Of a DNA stretch of 62,477 nt, positions 27,974 through 36,932 are shown one piece after another. The position numbers and the translations under genes are program-made. This DNA comes from Myxococcales bacterium (GTDB taxonomy: Bacteria > Myxococcota_A > Bradymonadia > Bradymonadales > GCA-2716585). Location: assembly GCA_002716585.1 (NCBI GenBank), contig PBBL01000033.1, forward strand, positions 1 through 62,477, in the 5' to 3' direction. Every line of letters starts with the position of its first letter. The first letter of the stretch is position 1. A model generated the notes under the pieces. The model searched no databases. It was not told the DNA's origin and saw only the letters and a list, made by a program, of their open reading frames with translations.

Positions 27974-28089
27974 CGCGCCGGTGATCACGAGACGCCCTGA
28001 GCGCACACTCAGGGTTCCAGTTCGCGACGGTGTGGACTCTGGCGGTCCGATTGACGTCTTCCCTGAAGCCGCCCCGTCGTGATCTCCAC

Positions 28090-28140
28090 AACGCCGAAGG
28101 CCCGCAGACCATCCACGTCTGCGGGCCTTCGGCGTTTCTT
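28090..28140 (+). terminator. Intrinsic terminator closing the small-ORF unit
   Basis: Perfect 20-bp arms (28090-28109 and 28117-28136) with a 7-nt loop, then TTTCTT on the plus strand. On the minus strand it also lies 15 bp behind the GT2 gene stop, so it could end both. Confidence 0.8.
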
Positions 28141-28154
28141 GTCGGAGCCCGACC

Positions 28155-29150
28155 TCAGGCGCGCCCGGCGTCGTCGCCTCCCGGCGCGACGCCGCGCAGG
28201 CGCCGCTCCAAGGCGTTGGCGCGGGCGTGGGAGAGGGTCTCCTCGATGAGGCGCCGGTTGGCCCCGATCAGATCGGCGAGCACGGCGAGCAGCGCGAGGA
28301 TGAAGCTGAGGTTGAGGAGGACGACGCTCAGCAGGAGCGACTGGACGTGCCCGTCGCCGTCGCCGCTGATGTAGAAGTTGAGGAACCGCGCCCCGATCGC
28401 CACCCCAGGCAGGAGCGTGAGCCCCGCCAGGGTCGAGAAGACCATGAACGGGCGGTAGAGGACGTAGATGCGAATGATCGTGATCGCGCTGCGGCGGATG
28501 TAGCCGAACGTCGAGCGGAACAGGCGGCTGGGGCGGGTCTTGAGGTTGGTGCGGATCGGCACGTTCTCGATGTGCAGGCCGCTCAGCCCCGCCTGGATGA
28601 TCGTCTCGTGGGTGTAGGTGAAGGAGCTGATGACGTTGAGCCGCAGCGCCAGATCGCGGCTGATCGCCCGAAAGCCGCTGGTGGCGTCGGAGACCTCGAC
28701 CCCGGCGACGGTGCTGATCACCTGGCTGCCGAGGCGCTGCAAGAACTTCTTGATCGCCCCGAACTCCCGGTGGCTGGCGATCTGCCGATCGCCGATCACC
28801 ATGTCGGCGCGCCCCTCGACCACCGGCGCCACCAGCTTCGGGATGTCCCCGCCGTGATACTGGTTGTCGGCGTCGGTGTTGACGATGATGTCGGCGCCCA
28901 GCTCCAGACAGCGCCTCACCCCGGTGCGGAACGCGTTGGCGAGCCCGCGGTTGCTCGCCAACCGGATGACGTGCTCCCCCCCACACGCGCGCGCCACCTC
29001 GGCGGTCCGATCGGCCGAGCCATCGTCGATCACGAGGCGCTCGATGATGTCCACCCCCTCAATCTCGGTCGGCAGCGCCTCCAGGGTCTCGGGCAGGTGC
29101 TTCTCCTCGTTGAAGCAGGGGATCTGGATGATCAGCTTGACCGGAGCCAC
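28155..29150 (-). CDS. Family 2 glycosyltransferase with C-terminal membrane helices
   Basis: This 331-residue protein starts with a GT-A domain: IIQIPCFNEEKHLPETL, RLVIDDGSADRT, GLANAFRTGV and the metal motif NTDADNQY. The pattern VIGDRQIASHREFGAIKKF, then DATSGFRAISRD, fits dolichyl/undecaprenyl-phosphate sugar synthases (DPM1/GtrB-like). After residue 235 two hydrophobic segments anchor it in the inner membrane. It is divergent from the phosphatase/sulfatase-like gene (168 bp). Probably makes a lipid-linked sugar donor for envelope glycans, with the GT39 protein at 30830 as a possible user. Confidence 0.88.
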   Translation of the reverse strand: MAPVKLIIQIPCFNEEKHLPETLEALPTEIEGVDIIERLVIDDGSADRTAEVARACGGEHVIRLASNRGLANAFRTGVRRCLELGADIIVNTDADNQYHGGDIPKLVAPVVEGRADMVIGDRQIASHREFGAIKKFLQRLGSQVISTVAGVEVSDATSGFRAISRDLALRLNVISSFTYTHETIIQAGLSGLHIENVPIRTNLKTRPSRLFRSTFGYIRRSAITIIRIYVLYRPFMVFSTLAGLTLLPGVAIGARFLNFYISGDGDGHVQSLLLSVVLLNLSFILALLAVLADLIGANRRLIEETLSHARANALERRLRGVAPGGDDAGRA

Positions 29151-29317
29151 GGGTTCATGCCTCGTCGAAGTCGGTGATGGCGGGTCTGGATGTTCGGGCG
29201 GCCCTCAAGACCGGTGTGGCAGCTTGCCACACCGACGGCGTTTACTCAAACCACGGTCGCCTATACACTCCAGGCCAGGCACAGCGCCCGACACGTGACC
29301 CCGGACCCCCACGCGCC

Positions 29318-30823
29318 ATGACGACCCCTGAGCCGAGCGCCTCTCGACAGCTCCTGCCCTACCGCATCGCCGCCCTCGTGCTGCTGATCGCCTGCGCGGC
29401 GCTCGCCGTCGCCCTCGTCCAGGCGCTGACCCCGGCGCCGAAGCCCCTCGGCGCCTCAGACGCCCTCCCCGGCGCGGGCGCCCCGGTCAAGCGCGCCGCC
29501 CCGACGGGGCACAGCCCCCACCGCCAGGTCGTGCTGGACACGATGTTCAAGGAGCACGGCGAGCCTCTGTGCGAGGGGTGCAACATCGTCGTGGTGTCGA
29601 TCGACACGCTGCGCCCCGATCGGATGAGCGCCTACGGCTACCCCCAGGAGACGACCCCGCGGGTGCGGTCCTGGTTTGGCGACGCGGGGCGCATGGAGCG
29701 GGCCTACAGCTCCGCGCCCTGCACGGTGCCGAGCGTCAAGCAGTTCATGACGAGCAGCTACCACGGCGGCTTCCCCACCATGGCCGAGGCGTTCGGGGAG
29801 CAGGGCTACGCCACCGCCGCCATCGTCAGCCAGCACCACCTGCGGATCGGGCGCGGGACCGCGCGCGGGTTCCACCATTACGACATCCAGGGCCTCTGGG
29901 AGCGCGACGCCCACAGCCTGAGCACGCGCCGCGCCGAGACGATCGTCAACAAGGCGATCCACTGGCTGGAGCAGGACGGCCAGCGCGCCGAGCGCTTCTT
30001 CCTGTGGCTGCACCACTTCGACCCTCACGACCCCTACCACCCCCCCGCGCCCTTCCGCGACGGGTTGACCGCGTCGAGCCTCGTCCCCGACGGCGACCGC
30101 CGCGCCGTCCAGATGAAGCGCTGGGAGGCCGCCCCCGCCTCCGAGCGCCCCGAGGCGTGGTACCTGATGGACGCGATCTTCTCCGACGCCGACCGCGCCG
30201 CCCTGCTGGAGCGCTACGACGCCGAGATCCGCTACACCGATCAGCAGCTCGGGCGCCTGTTCGACGCGCTGGAGCGGCTCCAGCTCACGGAGCGGACGAT
30301 CGTCGTGCTGCTCTCCGACCACGGCGAGCGCCTCGGCGAGGACGGCGCCTGGGACCACTGCTACACGCTGGCCGACGTCGAGATCCGGGTGCCGCTGCTG
30401 TGGAAGATCCCCGGGGTCACCCTGCCCGCCTCGACGCGGGCGCTGCCCGCCTCCACCCTCGACGTCTTCCCCACCCTCCTGCACCTGATCGGCGACGCCT
30501 CCGGGCGGAAGCGGCTGGCGGGGCGGAGCCTCCTCGACCCACCCGACGAGCGCGTCGTCGTCGCCTCCTGGCGCGACGAGATGCTCGCCGCCATGGGGAG
30601 CTGGAAGCTGCTCTACACCCACGGCGATCAGGGCTGGACCACCGACCGCCTGCTGCGCGTCGCCCCCGACGGCGCCACGTCGGAGGCCCCGCTCGCCGAT
30701 CACGCCGAGGTCGTCCGCGCCATCGAGGCGGGCATGGACGCGATCCCGAGCCTCGACGTCGATCTGCACTCCATCAACGAGGAGACCCTCGATCAGCTCC
30801 GCCAGCTCGGCTACACCCAGTAA
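29318..30823 (+). CDS. Sulfatase-fold (alkaline phosphatase superfamily) membrane protein
   Basis: This 501-residue protein has an N-terminal membrane helix (IAALVLLIACAALAVALVQ), then an extracytoplasmic hydrolase: IVVVSIDTLRPDRMSAYGY metal site, SAPCTVPSVKQFMTSS nucleophile region, FFLWLHHFDPHDPY, LLSDHGERLGEDG and a C-terminal GSWKLLYTHG. The layout is that of sulfatases, but the FGly motif CxPSR is not there: the catalytic position before V-P-S is Thr, the residue used by phosphotransferases of this superfamily. It may therefore act on phosphate or phosphoglycerol esters. TTTACT/TATACA (29241-29267, 15-bp spacing) is a weak candidate promoter. It is flanked by GT2 and GT39 genes. Confidence 0.82.
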   Translation: MTTPEPSASRQLLPYRIAALVLLIACAALAVALVQALTPAPKPLGASDALPGAGAPVKRAAPTGHSPHRQVVLDTMFKEHGEPLCEGCNIVVVSIDTLRPDRMSAYGYPQETTPRVRSWFGDAGRMERAYSSAPCTVPSVKQFMTSSYHGGFPTMAEAFGEQGYATAAIVSQHHLRIGRGTARGFHHYDIQGLWERDAHSLSTRRAETIVNKAIHWLEQDGQRAERFFLWLHHFDPHDPYHPPAPFRDGLTASSLVPDGDRRAVQMKRWEAAPASERPEAWYLMDAIFSDADRAALLERYDAEIRYTDQQLGRLFDALERLQLTERTIVVLLSDHGERLGEDGAWDHCYTLADVEIRVPLLWKIPGVTLPASTRALPASTLDVFPTLLHLIGDASGRKRLAGRSLLDPPDERVVVASWRDEMLAAMGSWKLLYTHGDQGWTTDRLLRVAPDGATSEAPLADHAEVVRAIEAGMDAIPSLDVDLHSINEETLDQLRQLGYTQ

Positions 30824-30829
30824 CCCCGG

Positions 30830-32407
30830 CTACTCCAGCGGCGCGTCGATCGTCGCCAGCAGCCTCGCCCGGGTCGCCGCCTCGAAGCGCCCCGCCACGA
30901 TCGCCTCCCGCGCCTCAGCCAGCGCGCCCTGATCACGCAGCCCGCGCGACGCCTGGATCAGGAAGAACCAGGCGTCCGGGTGGATCGGGTCACGCACCAG
31001 CGCCAGCCGCGCGGCGTGGGCCGCCTCCACGTAATGATCGCGCTTGAGGAAGTAGGCCGCGTTGGTCAGGTCGCGGCGCACGTACGCCTCGTCCGCCGTG
31101 AGCTGCTCGACGACCGAGTGCTCCCCGGAGTTCATCGACACGGTCCACGGGTTGATCGTCCCGATCCCGCCCAGCACCGCCCCGACAACACCGAGCGCGA
31201 CCAGCGCCCCGAGCCAGGCGCGCCGCCGCTCGGGCGCCACGACCGCCACCGCGCCGCCGCCCACCCCGACCAGGAGCGGCGCGATCAGCGCATGCCACCG
31301 CACCCCGTAGGACCACCCCGAGAAGTTCGAGCTGAACCCGAGGGTCAAGCCGAGGAACCCGACCACCCCCAGCCCCACAGCCGCCGCCACGTCTCGCGCC
31401 GCGCTCTCCTCGCGCCGCGCCAGCAGCCCGACGCCGATGAGCCCGAGCAGCACCGGGGGGCTGTAAATCAGCAGCCCGCGGTGGCCCAGGAGCGAGTGAA
31501 AGGCGTAGCTCAGGAACGCCCCCAACGAGCCGTGCTTCCACCCCGTGCCGGAGAGGTTGCGCGTCGAGTGCATCGAGCCTTCGTACTCGAAGTACGCCGG
31601 GTCGAGGTTCAACGCCAGCGGGTGACCCGCCACGGCGAGGCACACCGCGACGTGCGCGGCGAGGAGGGGAGAGGCGCCGAGCGCGACCCCGAGCGCGCCG
31701 GGGAAGCCGGGCTTGCGGACGAGCAGGAGGAGCGTCAGCGGCGCGGCCACCGTCACCGCCAGCGGATCGACGACCACCGCCCCCGCGGCCAGCGCGCCGA
31801 CCAGCGCGCCGCGCCCCGTGGGGAGCTGCGGCCCCTGGGCGGGCTGGAGGGCCTCAACCACGACCACCACGAGCCAGATCAGGAGCGCCGCGCCGATCGG
31901 GTGGTTGCTGATCGCGGCGGAGTAGGTGAACATCAGCGTCCCGAACACCGCCACGACCGCTGTCAGGAGCGCCGCGCCCCTCCCCGCGCCCAGCGCCAGC
32001 GCCAGGCGCCGGACCCCGACGGCGGTCGCGGCGAAGGCCACCCCCGACGAGAGCAGCGCCATGAGCGGGTACAGCGTCCCCAGGTCACGGGCGACGTCCA
32101 GCCCCAGCGCCACCGTCCCCAGCCCATAGAGCGCCGCCAGCAGGAGCGAGAGCACCGGCGGCTTGTCGGAGTAGGAGGTCCCGTCGATCACGATGCGATC
32201 GCAGGTGTAGGCGAAGTAGGTGTCGTCGATCGCGAAGCGGCCCGACTCCACCAGCGCCTGCGCCGTCGCCAGCCGTGACGAGTCGTTGCACGGCCCGGGC
32301 GCGTCGTTCAGGAACGGCGCCAGCGCCAGCAACACCCCGACCGCGAGCAGCAGCGGCTCCGCCGCGCTCTGCGCTCCGCTGAAGAGACGTCCACGCCAAT
32401 CACCCAT
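30830..32407 (-). CDS. Glycosyltransferase family 39-like membrane protein
   Basis: This 525-residue integral membrane protein has about ten hydrophobic segments. The start resembles ArnT/PMT enzymes: APFLNDAPGPCNDSSRLATAQALVESGRFAIDDTYF, then DGTSYSDKPPVLSLLLAALYGLG, where YSDKPP is the family hallmark. A C-terminal soluble helical part (YVRRDLTNAAYFLKRDHYVEAAHAARLAL, about 430-520) looks TPR-like. It probably transfers a sugar from a polyprenyl-phosphate carrier to lipid or protein. It converges with the sulfatase-fold gene (6 bp between stops). The ATG at 32407 follows GAGG; GTG at 32413 is an alternative. Stops in TAG. Confidence 0.82.
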   Translation of the reverse strand: MGDWRGRLFSGAQSAAEPLLLAVGVLLALAPFLNDAPGPCNDSSRLATAQALVESGRFAIDDTYFAYTCDRIVIDGTSYSDKPPVLSLLLAALYGLGTVALGLDVARDLGTLYPLMALLSSGVAFAATAVGVRRLALALGAGRGAALLTAVVAVFGTLMFTYSAAISNHPIGAALLIWLVVVVVEALQPAQGPQLPTGRGALVGALAAGAVVVDPLAVTVAAPLTLLLLVRKPGFPGALGVALGASPLLAAHVAVCLAVAGHPLALNLDPAYFEYEGSMHSTRNLSGTGWKHGSLGAFLSYAFHSLLGHRGLLIYSPPVLLGLIGVGLLARREESAARDVAAAVGLGVVGFLGLTLGFSSNFSGWSYGVRWHALIAPLLVGVGGGAVAVVAPERRRAWLGALVALGVVGAVLGGIGTINPWTVSMNSGEHSVVEQLTADEAYVRRDLTNAAYFLKRDHYVEAAHAARLALVRDPIHPDAWFFLIQASRGLRDQGALAEAREAIVAGRFEAATRARLLATIDAPLE

Positions 32408-32554
32408 ACCCACGCGCCTCGGCTTGCTGGTCCTGTGAACGCGCTGCGCGGGTTCACCTCAGGCGCTCGCGATGGTAACGCGGTTTCGTGTAGACTTGAA
32501 GCGACGCGCGTCGTGGGCATGGCCGCGACGCGCCCAGCCACTCTGGAGGCGCCC

Positions 32555-33541
32555 ATGAGCGCGCTGACCGACAAACAGATCGAAGGGGCGCTCACCTCGC
32601 TGGCCGAAGCCCTGGAGTCGGGCCTGAGCCTGATCGCCTACCTCAAGGATCCGGCCACGTCGCGGGTGCTGCCCCCGGTCATCCGAGACGGCCTGGCGCG
32701 CGATCTGGAGGCGGGCGCCTCGGTGACCACCGCCTTCGCCCGGCTCGATCTGCTGACCGAGGCGGAGCTGTCGCTGGTCCAGGCCGGGGAGCGCTCGGGG
32801 CACCTGGGCTCCTCGCTCAAGGCGGTCGCCGAGGCGATGGCGAAGCGCCGCGCCAACCGCTGGAAGGTGCTCGCCGGGCTCGCCTACCCGACGCTGCTGA
32901 TCAACATGGCGGGGTGCATCACGCCGCTGCCGCTGATCTTCACAAAGAGCTTCACGGCCTGGCTCCAGATCGCGATCTGGGCGCCGCTGGCGACGCTCGC
33001 CGGGGCGGTGTTGTTGTTCGTGGTCCTCCCCCGGCAGCGCCCCAGCTCGCCGCTGCGCACCGTGCCGATCCGCATCGGCCTCGCGCTGCCGGTGATCGGC
33101 GGCGCGCTGCGCCGCGGCGCCCACGGCACCTTCGCCGAGATCCTCGGGCGCTCCATCGCCGCCGGGCTGCCGATGCCGATCAGCATCCAGTCGGCGGTCA
33201 CCGCCTCGGGCGACCCTCGCCTCCAGCAGCGGCTCGACGCGATCCTCGACACCCTCGACGCGGGCGGCACGCTGACCGAGGCGCTCGAAGCCGCCGGGCA
33301 GCTCCACCCCTCCATGCTCGCCGCCGTGGCGCAGGCCGAGGCCACCGGCACGCTCGACGCGACCCTGCCCCGAATCGCGGAGCAGGAGCGCGAGCACGCC
33401 CGCTGGGTCGTCCGCATCCTGATCGGGGTCACGGTCGTGCTGGGCTTCATGCTCGCCTTCGGGATCGTCGCCGCTGGGATCATCGAGGGCATGGGGCAGT
33501 ACCTCCAGACCATCGACCGCGCCATCGATCAGGGGCGCTGA
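32555..33541 (+). CDS. Type II secretion/type IV pilus GspF/PilC-like protein
   Basis: This 328-residue protein has two T2SSF-type cytoplasmic domains, each with the signature region: AELSLVQAGERSGHLGSSLKAVAEA and LAAVAQAEATGTLDATLPRIAEQ. Membrane helices lie at about 110-125, 145-165 and 280-305 (ILIGVTVVLGFMLAFGIVAAGI). GspF-family proteins organise the inner-membrane platform of type II secretion or type IV pili. No other secretion gene is nearby, so it is an orphan or belongs to a system encoded elsewhere. GGAGG lies 6 nt before the ATG. It is divergent from the GT39 gene. Confidence 0.85.
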   Translation: MSALTDKQIEGALTSLAEALESGLSLIAYLKDPATSRVLPPVIRDGLARDLEAGASVTTAFARLDLLTEAELSLVQAGERSGHLGSSLKAVAEAMAKRRANRWKVLAGLAYPTLLINMAGCITPLPLIFTKSFTAWLQIAIWAPLATLAGAVLLFVVLPRQRPSSPLRTVPIRIGLALPVIGGALRRGAHGTFAEILGRSIAAGLPMPISIQSAVTASGDPRLQQRLDAILDTLDAGGTLTEALEAAGQLHPSMLAAVAQAEATGTLDATLPRIAEQEREHARWVVRILIGVTVVLGFMLAFGIVAAGIIEGMGQYLQTIDRAIDQGR

Positions 33542-33646
33542 GGTGACGGCCGGAGGCCCGCGTCGTGGGGCCGGAGACGCGCCTCCGGCGGCGACGATCC
33601 CAGAGGCGAGCGCGCCGCCGGATCGGCTCGGGGCGTCAGGTAACCA

Positions 33647-33675
33647 TTGTGAGCCATGAGGGACCGTGTTAGGCT
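33647..33675 (+). promoter_or_regulatory. Putative promoter of the zinc-finger gene
   Basis: TTGTGA at 33647-33652, 17-bp spacer, TAGGCT at 33670-33675, 26 nt before the ATG at 33702. The same -35 hexamer appears in the promoter at 43265-43293. Confidence 0.5.
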
Positions 33676-33701
33676 GAACCCAGTCTCTCTAGGAGGTTGA
33701 G

Positions 33702-34076
33702 ATGCAATGTGCCAAGTGCAGCGGGACGCTGCAAAGTCTTCACGTGAACGACATCGTCATCGATCGCTGCGATCAGTGCGAGGGCATCTGGTTTGACCGC
33801 CAGGAGCTGACGCAGATCCTCCGCGCGGACCAGGCCCACGCCCTTGAGGAGCGCGCCCACTCCGGCTCCTTCAGCGCCAGCAGGGCCGACTCGCGACCCG
33901 GGCGCTGCCCCCGGTGCAGCGTCGCGCTGGAGCGCGTCGCCAGCTTGCTGGTCTCCGACATCGGCTACGACACCTGCCCGGACTGCCTCGGCGTCTGGCT
34001 CGACAAGGGCGAGCTGGGCGAGCTGAGCAGCGACCCCGACGCCGCCGCGGTCGTCTCCTTCTTCACCGACTTCTAG
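33702..34076 (+). CDS. Double zf-TFIIB-like zinc-finger protein
   Basis: This 124-residue protein has two tandem copies of the zf-TFIIB fold: CAKCSGTLQ... DRCDQCEGIWFDRQEL and CPRCSVALER... DTCPDCLGVWLDKGEL. Each pairs two CxxC knuckles and ends in the family's G(I/V)W(F/L)D motif. Such small proteins bind one zinc per copy; function is unknown. A strong AGGAGG site lies 6 nt before the ATG, with a promoter just upstream. The HEAT-ClpB-like gene starts 73 nt after its TAG stop and may be co-transcribed. Confidence 0.9.
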   Translation: MQCAKCSGTLQSLHVNDIVIDRCDQCEGIWFDRQELTQILRADQAHALEERAHSGSFSASRADSRPGRCPRCSVALERVASLLVSDIGYDTCPDCLGVWLDKGELGELSSDPDAAAVVSFFTDF

Positions 34077-34149
34077 AGGACCGCCCACGCGTCAGAGCAG
34101 CCATCAGCGAGGACAAGGCGGCCCGCGCCGCCAAGACACAAGAGAACAG

Positions 34150-36786
34150 ATGCCCACACAGAACGGCAACGACTCAGGAGCTGATAGCGAGTCCATCATC
34201 GTCCAGAGCGGCAACGAGCGGCAGCTCGCCGAGTCGATGATGCAACGGATCATCCACGCCGCCGACGAGGATGAGTACCGCGACCTCCGCGACCAGCTGT
34301 GGGCCCTCGGAGAGGCCGCCATCCCGACGCTCCGCGCCGCGCTCACCAGCCGCTACCCTCGCCAGCGCATGGCCGCGGCCTGCAACCTCGGGCGCCTGAG
34401 CGATTACCCCAGCATCGGCGAGCTGATCGCCCTGCTGCGCGACCCGTCGAGCCGCGTGCGCGAGATGGCGCTGTTCGGCCTCGGCGTGCTCGGGCGCGCC
34501 CAGGCGATCGAGCCGATCCTCGACTGCGTCAACGACTACGACCCGGACGTCCGCTACCGCGTCCTCGTCGCCCTCAAGGACCTCCAGTACAAGGACCTGG
34601 AGACCGTCCTCGTCGGCGCGATCAAGGACGACGCCTACGCCGTCCGGGAGCAGGCGCTGAGCACCCTGCGCGACCGGGCCACCCAGAAGTCGCTGCCCTA
34701 CCTCCTGCTCGCGCTGCTGGAGCCGGAGGTCAAGATGCAGAGCCTGGCCGAGACCACCCTCGACCGCATCCTCCCCATGTGCACCGAGGCGGACTACAAG
34801 AAGATTCGCACCGTCCTCACCCCGCGGCAGACCCGCCTGGTGATGAACTACATGGAGGGCCGCAACCTCCAGGAGGTCTGGACGCCGCTCTACAACCACC
34901 TGGCCAGCCGCCTCGGGACCCGCCGCCCTGAAAAACGCCTCGACAAGTACGGGCGCCTGCTCACCAACGCCGACGAGCTGCCGGAGCTGCAGCGCGCCTT
35001 CGAGCGCGAGGAGATCGTCGAGCTGATGCTCGACCACGTGCTCGCCTCCGGCTCCTCCAAGAGCCTCCTGCTCATCGGCGACGCGGGCACCGGCAAGACG
35101 GCCATCATCCACGAGTTCACCCGCCGCCTCGTCGAGCGCGACTCCACCTTCAAGGTGCTTGAGAGCAACACCAGCGAGCTGATGACCGGCACCCGCTACC
35201 TCGGCGACTGGGAGACCAAGCTCAAGGAGATGACCGAGGCCCTCCAGGCCGAGGGCGACGTCATCCTCTACCTGACCAACCCCGACGACCTCCTCGGCGC
35301 GGGCGCCCACAGCAAGAGCAACGAGAGCTTCGCCGACTTCTTCAAGCCCTACCTCCAGCGCGGCGACCTGCGCATGATCGCCGAGACCACCGACGACATG
35401 CTCAAGGGCGGCCTCAGCCGCGACCCCGGCTTCCTGCGCTGCTTCCAACAGATCCGCCTCGACCCCATGACCGACGCCGAGACGGTCCGCACCCTCACCA
35501 GCCGCCTGCCCCACCTGCGAGGCCGCGGCGAGCGCACCGTCGAGGCCAGCCAGGACGTCCTGGAGGACGTCGCCGACTTCGCCCGCTCCTTCATCACCCG
35601 CACCCAGTCCCCCGGGCGGGCCTGCGATCTCATGGAGTCGGTCGTCGAGTACGTCGGGCGCCAACGCCACAAGGAGCTGCCCGAGGGCGCCCCGCTGACC
35701 ATCCTCCACTCCGACGTCCCGCGCGCGCTCGCCGACACCACGAGCATCAACCTCGAACTGCTCGACGACCAGACCCCGCTCGACCTCGACGCCTGGAACA
35801 GCTGGTTCACCGACCGACTCATCGATCAGGACCGCGCCGTCGACGCGGTCATCGACCGACTCGCCCTCGTCAAGGCGGGGCTGCGCGACCCCAAGCGGCC
35901 CCTGAGCACCATGTTCCTCGTCGGCCCGACCGGGGTTGGCAAGACCTACTTCGCCAAGCTGGTCGCCGAGCGCGTCTTCGGAGACGCCGAGCACATCATC
36001 CGCTTCGACCTCTCCGAGTACCAGGGCCGCTACGCCGTCGAAAAACTCGTCGGCTCGCCCCACGACAAGGACCGCGAGGGTCTGCTCACCGAGGCGATCC
36101 GCCAACAACCCTACTGCGTCCTCCTCCTCGACGAGTTCGAGAAGGCCGACCCGGACGTCTTCCACCTCTTCCTTCAGGTCCTCGACGAGGGCCGCCTCAC
36201 CGACGCCCGCGGCAAGACCTCCGACTTCCGCCAGGCGCTCATCATGATGACGAGCAACCTCGGCGCCAGCCGCATCAACGCCACGCCGCTCGGCTTCAGC
36301 GGCGGCGGCGACGACGCCCAGGTCAAGCGGCACCAGAGCAACATCCAGCGTCGCATGGAGGAGGTCTTCCAGCCCGAGTTCCTCAACCGCCTCGACCACG
36401 TCATCGTCTTCAACCCCCTCGACAACTCCGCCATCGAGCGCCTCGTCGACCTCCAGATCGCGCGCGTCACGTCGCGCCGCGGCTTCCGTCGCACCGGGCT
36501 CCAGCTCCAGCTCTCGCCGCGCGCCCGCACCTGGCTCGCCACCCGCGGCTTCTCCCCCCGCTTTGGCGCCCGCGAGCTGCACCGCTGCATCGAACAGCAG
36601 CTCCTCTCCCGGCTCTCGCAGACCCTCGTCCGCTGCGGCCGCGCCGCCCCGGGCTCCGTCGCCCACGTCGACGTGGACGACACCGGCGAGTCGCTCTCCA
36701 TACGCCTTGAGGCGCCGCAGCCTCCCGCCGCCTCGCCCCCCGCGCGCCCCAACCCGCCCGAGGGTGGGCCGCTCGCCACCACCTAG
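34150..36786 (+). CDS. HEAT-repeat / ClpA-ClpB-like AAA+ ATPase
   Basis: This 878-residue protein has HEAT-like repeats at about 20-230 (ALGEAAIPTLRAAL, AACNLGRLSDYPSIGELIALL, AVREQALSTLRDRA), where ClpB has its N domain. The first AAA+ domain has P-loop GDAGTGKT (about 312-319), but the Walker B region reads VILYLTNPDDLL without the usual DE. The second has GPTGVGKT (about 592-599), LLLDEFEKADPDVFHLFLQVLDEGRLTD and an arginine-finger region FQPEFLNRLDHVIVF, all intact. No ClpP-binding IGF/L loop or ClpB middle domain is obvious. It is probably an unfoldase with a substrate-docking HEAT array and an ATP-binding but hydrolysis-weak first ring. Confidence 0.85.
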   Translation: MPTQNGNDSGADSESIIVQSGNERQLAESMMQRIIHAADEDEYRDLRDQLWALGEAAIPTLRAALTSRYPRQRMAAACNLGRLSDYPSIGELIALLRDPSSRVREMALFGLGVLGRAQAIEPILDCVNDYDPDVRYRVLVALKDLQYKDLETVLVGAIKDDAYAVREQALSTLRDRATQKSLPYLLLALLEPEVKMQSLAETTLDRILPMCTEADYKKIRTVLTPRQTRLVMNYMEGRNLQEVWTPLYNHLASRLGTRRPEKRLDKYGRLLTNADELPELQRAFEREEIVELMLDHVLASGSSKSLLLIGDAGTGKTAIIHEFTRRLVERDSTFKVLESNTSELMTGTRYLGDWETKLKEMTEALQAEGDVILYLTNPDDLLGAGAHSKSNESFADFFKPYLQRGDLRMIAETTDDMLKGGLSRDPGFLRCFQQIRLDPMTDAETVRTLTSRLPHLRGRGERTVEASQDVLEDVADFARSFITRTQSPGRACDLMESVVEYVGRQRHKELPEGAPLTILHSDVPRALADTTSINLELLDDQTPLDLDAWNSWFTDRLIDQDRAVDAVIDRLALVKAGLRDPKRPLSTMFLVGPTGVGKTYFAKLVAERVFGDAEHIIRFDLSEYQGRYAVEKLVGSPHDKDREGLLTEAIRQQPYCVLLLDEFEKADPDVFHLFLQVLDEGRLTDARGKTSDFRQALIMMTSNLGASRINATPLGFSGGGDDAQVKRHQSNIQRRMEEVFQPEFLNRLDHVIVFNPLDNSAIERLVDLQIARVTSRRGFRRTGLQLQLSPRARTWLATRGFSPRFGARELHRCIEQQLLSRLSQTLVRCGRAAPGSVAHVDVDDTGESLSIRLEAPQPPAASPPARPNPPEGGPLATT

Positions 36787-36800
36787 ACGCGACACGCCCT

Positions 36801-36830
36801 CGCCTGGGTGTTCACCCCCAGGCGATTTTT
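36801..36830 (+). terminator. Intrinsic terminator behind the ClpB-like gene
   Basis: CGCCTGGG (36801-36808) pairs with CCCAGGCG (36817-36824), 8-nt loop, then ATTTTT. Classic form; 15 nt behind the stop. Confidence 0.85.
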
Positions 36831-36932
36831 CCGGGTCGCATGTAATAGCCCTTCCATGCACAATTCACATCGCATCGCGGCGACGATGTGTTATGTTTCC
36901 AGAGGTCTGGTCCCAACGACCATGAGGCACTT

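Noticed and set aside
34174..36861. Very long minus-strand open frame (895 codons) across the ClpB-like gene
   Set aside because: It is the antisense shadow of a G+C-rich gene; the plus strand has the AAA+ motifs and a terminator.
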